Below are positions 45,101 to 54,100 of a DNA stretch of 64,000 bases, in pieces (position 1 is the first letter of the stretch; each line of letters opens with the position of its first letter). Source of the stretch: Lumbricus terrestris (lineage: Eukaryota; Annelida; Clitellata; Crassiclitellata; Lumbricidae). Under the pieces are notes generated by a model that saw only the letters and a list, made by a program, of their open reading frames with translations, ran no database searches and had not been told where the DNA came from. The position numbers were made by a program, and so were the translations under genes. The stretch is taken from NCBI GenBank assembly GCA_949752735.1, contig OX457038.1:62431574-62495573 (forward strand), in the 5' to 3' direction.

Positions 45101-48100
45101 AAGGAAAGATATTCGGTAGTCAAAGAATATCGCAATACACTCGCAGACCTAGGGCACTGCGCGTTGCCCACACAGACCTGTCGGCTGCGGTCACTCGCTT
45201 GGTCGCGGCGCCGCGTAACCGAACTCTACGGGAAAAGACGGGAATAAACTCTTCGCGAGCCTATACCGTCGAAACCCTTCCAGATATCGCTTAACTCTCT
45301 TCCGACTGACTTGTCCCACTCAACGAGACGCACAATCTGACACCAAGATTGCAAGGATCAGGTAACAATTGACAAAGTTTTTCGGAGACCGGGACGTTCG
45401 CTGTCGGCCTTCGCGGCGTCAGGCGAAAGATCAGGAAAATCGGCTAAGTCCTTTTCACGCGTGAGGCGTTTCCTCTAGACTATACCGGGGAAACCGTAAC
45501 AGACACAGACCAACCTCTCACAGGGAAAGTCTTCTACTCGTCGAGATGAACGAGGTTGTCGCTTGGTTCGAAGCGATCCGATCACAGGATACAAAGTTAT
45601 TCAGTGCGCAACTACTTCGTCCGGGCGACCGCTGGGATAGCACGCGAACAGAACAGCAACGCACTTTCGCCACTCACAAGGCAAATTCACTTATTCGGCT
45701 CTAACTCTCGAACGGGACGAGCTAGACCGGTTTTCTTGACACTTTCACGGGCAAATCGTATGCGCTGCACGATCCGATGCAGGTTTCACCACTGTAGAGT
45801 CAAATTTCACCGAGTAGGCCACTGACGGACACCAGGACTCGGAGTCGATGTCGCTTCGGCCAGGGATCGGTACAGCTCCGGAAGGGACGTACTTCACCCA
45901 AGTTTTCGATTGGTAGTATTCTGCTTCGGTATTTCACTCAACACTGACGTAGTCAACGGCAATGGGTTTTACACGATCCGCCGAGGCAGAATGTGCGCCG
46001 CCCGAAGACTCGTTGCCGGCGGTCGGCCACGCGGGGAATAGAAGGTGCGACGAACTTTGAGCCCTCAATCCAACGCGCGGTCCGAGGCAAACCAACAACC
46101 AACGAAACCGGTGTATTGTTTTCAAGGTGCCACTAAATCCGAATCAAAGTTCACAGCCAAGCTGGAATGACGAAAGATACACTGAGCGCACGAGGCGTCG
46201 ATCGTCCGGGCAGCGCCCGCGACACTGAATGACGGCACGTCCGGGGCGGACGGTGTCCAAGCGAGATGCACCAGACGGTGTGGAAGCTTTCACCGCAGTC
46301 ACCAACAGTACCTTCCAATCGTAGGCGGAAATGTTATGGGTATTCTTCTCCGGACCGTAGAGCCGAAGCGTCTCTGTAGCTTGGCGGGTTTCACCCTAAC
46401 CCGTATATTTTAACCGCACAGGCGGCGAGGCGCTCGCTGGCGTGGCCGAGGTCCGTAGGGGGCTGAGTCCTACGAGACCGGACCCGTCGCTCAGCAGCAG
46501 ATGCTGGGTCGAAATGTATACGCTATATTATATGAATTATTCAGAAACCTTGTCTTGCTGACATGCAATGGACACCAACGAGGAGTCGTAGGTCTGATGA
46601 CCGCGAAGGTCCAAGTCTTGCGCTCTCCTGGCGCGGTGGTTAACTCGGTCGAGGCCTTACCGTTCACCGACGGTTGCGCGCTCGCCTTGAGTGACGATTT
46701 TGGTTCTGTGTCACACGTACAGGGCAATTCACTGCCACAAACGCTGGAAGTTTAACCAGACGATGGAAAAGAGAATTGTCGCAGGAGGGAAAGAACAGTT
46801 ACTGCACGAGGCAATACTTTCTATCGAGCCTCCGGCCGCTCCGAAAGCGAACGGCGTATTATGGACAACAGGGGACGATCGTTACTGAGGGTCAGATAGT
46901 CCCAAGCAGCGATGTCCGAAACACCCACTTGCCTTTCCTGTACCGAGGATTAGCGCACTAACGAGTTTTACGAGTGACAATATTCGATACGTATGATGCT
47001 GACGGGCTCGTGGCGGACAGGGTGCCTAGGCCTGTACGACGCCGGAGCCTCGATCAGGGCGGTAAAACTGCTTTATTTTACGTTACAAGCACTCAACGTC
47101 TTCGTCACACCAATACCACTGGATATGACAGTCAGTAAAACTCCTCCAACAGTCAGAAAACACGGCGCTGTACGCCAGGAGACAGGTACAAGTAAGACGG
47201 GATGAGCCACCACCAACTCTCCCTGGTGCGTCGAAGCGGGGCGATGCCCAGTCAGCCGCCGTTCGATCGTCACCGCAGGTAACGTTTAACCTCCGCGGGT
47301 GCGGATTCGCTCCGGATACAATATTTCTCGTCAAATTCACCAGAATACGTTTGGACACCAACAAACCAACGTAGCAATGTCAATTCAATGTGTCGGGACT
47401 GCGTGGAGAGCAATGAAACGAACAGAGTTAATATTCATTGCCCATGGAGTAATCGCCATTACTCCACATATATAGCAGAGCACCGTGTGGCAGGCTTTAT
47501 TCCACCGGAATATCACTGTTTTAGCACGATTTTTCAGCATGTGAAAAATCTTGGATAATTTGCCAAAAATCCATTTGTTGTCGGATCGTCACCGGGTTTC
47601 TTTCTATCGCTTCCCAAACGACTTCTACGTAACCTACGCCCTAAATTAAGATTATTGGACGGCCAGAAAATTAATTATTCTACGGGTACTAAAATACCTA
47701 AGAGCGTTCCATAGCGATTCGGCTATGAATGCCTCATCTTCGCTCTCGCCTGCTTCCAGCTGTGTTCCACAGGCATTAACTAACGGTCGCGCTTTATAGC
47801 GCAGTGGTCGCGCTCTAATAGCGCATATTTTCGTAGCGCATTTCTGCTAGGGGAAATTATGCCTTACCTAAATTGGGTCTAACTACACAGTTGGGCTGCT
47901 TTAGGAGCGTCACCGTGGCTCCTGCCTGTCTCCAGCTTCAGTTTGACAAGGCCGCCGGTCGGAGTTTATCGTCTTGTGGCCGAAACGCCACATACGTATA
48001 GCCTACAATGTAGGTTGCACTCTGCAGTGCCAGTCACAAGCCTGGATAAAGGAGGAGGGCGTCGCTAATGGTCTTTGTTACCACACTGATGTTAAACTGC

Positions 48101-51100
48101 AACTACTATAGGCCCATATTTACAAAGTTTAGGTGTGAAGAGGTCGTGCAAAGAAGTCCCTATATACGCAAATATTGAGTAACAATGTCAGAACGTGTTA
48201 GATTAGATTAGATTAGATTAGATTAGATTAGATTAGACCTGTTTAGATTGGATCCGTTTAGTTTAGATCCGTTTAGATTAGATTAGATTAGATTAGCCTA
48301 TAGGTTATATGTACTGACTCATCTTCCGTGATGACGCGTAGGATGAGGTGGACATCTTCGATGTTGTCGTAAGGAACATCAAAGACCATCGCTTCGTTGT
48401 AGACTGGATTAGGAGTGGCCACCTTCGCTGAAGTCTTCTTCTTCTTTATGTTCTTCCCGTGGCACACAAGCGTCACTTTCACATAAGTGTCTACACATTG
48501 CAAAATGTCGTATACATACATGTACGCATGAGTGTAAGCGATTCGCAAACGAAATATTAACCTGACTAATGATTATAGACTGTAGAGAGCTCATATAGAG
48601 CGTTCGCATTATAGGACTGCATAGGAATTTTAGACTTTGTTGCTCTATAATCTCATCTCTTCCACATTGCTCACAGATTCAAGTTCCATCGTGCACTGTA
48701 GTCTATCAGTTCCCCCATCCATCAATCAATCAGTCAATCAATCGATTTATCCACCCACCCATCCACCAATCGATCTATCGATCCATCAATCAATCCATCC
48801 ATCCATTCATCCATCCATTCACCCACTCATAAATCAATCCATCCATTCATCCATCCATTCACCCACTCATAAATTCACCAATCCATTTATCCATCCATTC
48901 ACCCACTCATCAATCAATCCATCCATTCATCCATACATTCACCCACTCACAAATCAATCCATCCATTCATCCATACATTCACCCACTCATAAATCAATCC
49001 ATCCATTCATCCATACATTCACCCACTCATCAATCAATCCATTCATTCACCCTTACATTCACCCACTCATAAATCAATCCATCCATTCATCCATACATTC
49101 ACCCACTCATGAGTCAATCCATCCATTCATCCATACATTCACCCACTCACAAATCAATCCATCCATTCATCCATACATTCACCCACTCATAAATCAATCC
49201 ATCCATTCATCCATACATTCACCCACTCATAAATCCATCCATCCATTCATCCATACATTCACCCACTCACAAATCAATCCATCCATTCATCCATACATTC
49301 ACCCACTCATAAATCAATCCATCCATTCATCCATACATTCACCCACTCATAAATCAATCCATCCATTCATCCATACATTCACCCACTCATAAATCAATCC
49401 ATCCATTCATCCATACATTCACCCACTCATAAATCCATCCATCCATTCATCCATCCATTCACCCACTCATAAATCAATCCATCCATTCATCCATACATCC
49501 ACCCACTCATAAATCAATCCATCCATTCATCCATGCATTCACCCACTCATAAATCAATCCATCCATTCATCCATGCATTCACCCACTCATAAATCCATCC
49601 ATCCATTCATCCATACATTCACCCACTCACAAATCAATCCATCCATTCATCCATACATTCACCCACTCATAAATCAATCCATCCATTCATCCATACATTC
49701 ACCCACTCATAAATCAATCCATCCATTCATCCATACATTCACCCACTCACAAATCAATCCATCCATTCATCCATACATTCACCCACTCATAAATCAATCC
49801 ATCCATTCATCCATACATCCACCCACTCATAAATCAATCCATCCATTCATCCATACATTCACCCACTCATAAATCAATCCATCCATTCATCCATGCATTC
49901 ACCCACTCATAAATCAATCCATCCATTCATCCATACATTCACCCACTCACAAATCAATCCATCCATTCATCCATACATTCACCCACTCATAAATCAATCC
50001 ATCCATTCATCCATACATCCACCCACTCATAAATCAATCCATCCATTCATCCATACATTCACCCACTCATAAATCAATCCATCCATTCATCCATCCATTC
50101 ACCCACTCACAAATCAATCCATCCATTCATCCATACATTCACCCACTCATAAATCAATCCATCCATTCATCCATACATTCACCCACTCATAAATCAATCC
50201 ATCCATTCATCCATACATTCACCCACTCATAAATCAATCCATCCATTCATCCATACATTCACCCACTCACAAATCAATCCATCCATTCATCCATACATTC
50301 ACCCACTCATAAATCAATCCATCCATTCATCCATACATCCACCCACTCATAAATCAATCCATCCATTCATCCATACATTCACCCACTCATAAATCAATCC
50401 ATCCATTCATCCATGCATTCACCCACTCATAAATCAATCCATCCATTCATCCATACATTCACCCACTCATCAATCAATCCATTCATTCACCCTTACATTC
50501 ACCCACTCATAAATCTGTCCATCCATTCATCCATGCATTCACCCACTCATAAATCAATCAATCCATTCATCCATACATTCACCCACTCATAAATCAATCC
50601 ATCCATTCATCCATACATTCACCCACTCACAAATCAATCCATCCATTCATCCATACATTCACCCACTCACAAATCAATCCATCCATTCATCCATACATTC
50701 ACCCACTCATAAATCAATCCATCCATTCATCCATACATTCACCCACTCATAAATCAATCCATTCATTCATCCATACATTCACCCACTCATCAATCAATCC
50801 ATTCATTCACCCTTACATTCACCCACTCATAAATCAATCCATCCATTCATCCATACATTCACCCACTCATAAATCAATCCATCCATTCATCCATACATTC
50901 ACCCACTCATAAATCAATCCATTCATTCATCCATACATTCACCCACTCATCAATCAATCCATTCATTCACCCTTACATTCACCCACTCATAAATCAATCC
51001 ATCCATTCATCCATACATTCACCCACTCATAAATCAATCCATCCATTCATCCATACATTCACCCACTCACAAATCAATCCATCCATTCATCCATACATTC

Positions 51101-54100
51101 ACCCACTCAAAAATCAATCCATCCATTCATCCATACATTCACCCACTCATAAATCAATCCATCCATTCATCCATACATTCACCCACTCATAAATCCATCC
51201 ATCCATTCATCCATGCATTCACCCACTCATAAATCAATCCATCCATTCATCCATACATTCACCCACTCATAAATCAATCCATCCATTCATCCATACATTC
51301 ACCCACTCACAAATCAATCCATCCATTCATCCATACATTCACCCACTCATAAATCAATCCATCCATTCATCCATACATTCACCCACTCATAAATCAATCC
51401 ATCCATTCATCCATACATTCACCCACTCATAAATCAATCCATCCATTCATCCATACATTCACCCACTCATAAATCAATCCATCCATTCATCCATACATTC
51501 ACCCACTCATAAATCAATCCATCCATTCATCCATACATTCACCCACTCACAAATCAATCCATCCATTCATCCATACATTCACCCACTCATAAATCAATCC
51601 ATCCATTCATCCATACATTCACCCACTCATAAATCAATCCATCCATTCATCCATACATTCACCCACTCATGAGTCAATCCATCCATTTATCCATACATTC
51701 ACCTACTCATAAATCAATCCATCCATTCATCCATACATTCACCCACTCATCAATCAATCCATTCATTCACCCTTACATTCACCCACTCATAAATCAATCC
51801 ATCCATTCATCCATACATTCACCCACTCATCAATGAATCCATTCATTCATCCATACATTCACCCACTCATGAGTCAATCCATCCATTTATCCATCCATTC
51901 ACCTACTCATAAATCAATCCATCCATTCATCCATACATTCACCCACTCGTAAATCAATCCATCCATTCATCCATACATTCACCCACTCTTAAATCAATCC
52001 ATCCATTCATCCATACATTCACCCACTCATAAATCAATCCATCCATTCATCCATACATTCACCCACTCATAAATCAATCCATCCATTCATCCATACATTC
52101 ACCCACTCACAAATCAATCCATCCATTCATCCATACATTCACCCACTCATCAATCAATCCATCCATTCATCCATACATTCACCCACTCATGAGTCAATCC
52201 ATCCATTTATCCATACATTCACCCACTCACAAATCAATCCATCCATTCATCCATACATTCACCCACTCATCAATCAATCCATCCATTCATCCATACATTC
52301 ACCCACTCATGAGTCAATCCATCCATTCATCCATACATTCACCCACTCATAAATCCATCCATCCATTCATCCATACATTCACCCACTCATAAATCCATCC
52401 ATCCATTCATCCATACATTCACCCACTCATAAATCAATCCATCCATTCATCCATACATTCACCCACTCATAAATCAATCCATCCATTCATCCATACATTC
52501 ACCCACTCACAAATCAATCCATCCATTCATCCATACATTCACCCACTCATAAATCAATCCATCCATTCATCCATACATTCACCCACTCATAAATCAATCC
52601 ATCCATTCATCCATACATTCACCCACTCATCAATCAATCCATCCATTCATCCATACATTCACCCACTCATCAATCAATCCATTCATTCACCCTTACATTC
52701 ACCCACTCATAAATCAATCCATCCATTCATCCATACATTCACCCACTCATAAATCAATCCATCCATTCATCCATACATTCACCCACTCATAAATCCATCC
52801 ATCCATTCATCCATGCATTCACCCACTCATAAATCAATCCATCCATTCATCCATGCATTCACCCACTCATAAATCAATCCATTCATTCATCCATACATTC
52901 ACCCACTCATCAATCAATCCATCCATTCATCCATACATTCACCCACTCATAAATCAATCCATCCATTCATCCATACATTCACCCACTCATAAATCCATCC
53001 ATCCATTCATCCATGCATTCACCCACTCATAAATCAATCCATCCATTCATCCATACATTCACCCACTCATAAATCAATCCATCCATTCATCCATACATTC
53101 ACCCACTCATAAATCAATCCATCCATTCATCCATACATTCACCCACTCACAAATCAATCCATCTATTCATCCATACATTCACCCACTCATAAATCAATCC
53201 ATCCATTCATCCATCAATCAATCCATTCATCAATCAATCCATCCATTCATCCATCCATTCACCCACTCATAAATCAATCCATCCATTCATCCATCCATTC
53301 ACCCACTCATAAATCTATCCATCCATTAATCCATCCATTCACCCACTCATAAATCTATCCATCCATTAATCCATTCATCCATCTAATTTCTCCGTCAGTC
53401 CATTTACACGTCATCCATCACCATTAAGCTTTCTCTAATGTGTCATCAATAACGACTTCGTTGACGACTTACNNNNNNNNNNNNNNNNNNNNNNNNNNNN
53501 NNNNNNNNNNNNNNNNNNNNNNNNNNNNNNNNNNNNNNNNNNNNNNNNNNNNNNNNNNNNNNNNNNNNNNNNNNNNNNNNNNNNNNNNNNNNNNNNNNNN
53601 NNNNNNNNNNNNNNNNNNNNNNNNNNNNNNNNNNNNNNNNNNNNNNNNNNNNNNNNNNNNNNNNNNNNNNNNCTAAGCCAATGCGAATAATTCAACATTA
53701 ATCCTCGTGACCTTTTTCTCGTCTTTTGCTCAACCTACACATTGTCACTCCATTAAACTGCTGCATCCCCACTATAGAAGTGTATATATATATTATGTAT
53801 ATTTATGCATGTATGTATGTATGTATGTATGTATGTATGTATGTATGTATGTATGTATGTATGTATGTATGTATGTATGTATGTATGTATGTATGTATGT
53901 ATGTATGTATGTATGTATGTATGTATGTATGTATGTATGTATGTATGTATGTATGTATGTGTATGCATGAATGTGTTATATATATATGCACCCATAATTA
54001 TATCGCCATCTAATCCTCTGTCATAGGTGGTAAGGTGGACACACTGGACAGCCTTGTATTTTATGAAAACTGCTATTTATTAACAAGTCTATATATAACA

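Larger units (their letters stand above)
31129..47992 (-). mobile_element. complete Ty3/gypsy-type LTR retrotransposon, 16,864 bp
   Basis: On the minus strand: 5' LTR 47992-43722, primer site, gag-pol, a 2.26-kb non-coding 3' region, polypurine tract, 3' LTR 35399-31129. The LTRs have the same length (4,271 bp), start TGTGG and end TTCA, and I see one difference between them (the fifth base of the plus-strand left edge, TGAAG versus TGAAA). The four bases TACG flank both sides (31125-31128, 47993-47996). All domains for movement are present in one open frame, so the copy is young and may be active. It lies in the last intron of the synaptotagmin-like gene, in the gene's own direction. Confidence 0.95.

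Noticed and set aside
31129..47992. Segmental duplication instead of LTRs
   Set aside because: Equal lengths, TG...CA ends, primer site, polypurine tract and a target duplication all fit true LTRs better.
48637..52392. Long frames of [15 protein letters not shown] repeats
   Set aside because: They are translations of the 40-bp minisatellite; 40 is not a multiple of 3 and stops recur with the ATAA word.
48841..53200. CRISPR-like look of the 40-bp array
   Set aside because: Eukaryotic context, head-to-tail repeats without unique spacers.
53707..54026. CMYV/THTY repeat frames
   Set aside because: Translations of the (ATGT)n microsatellite.
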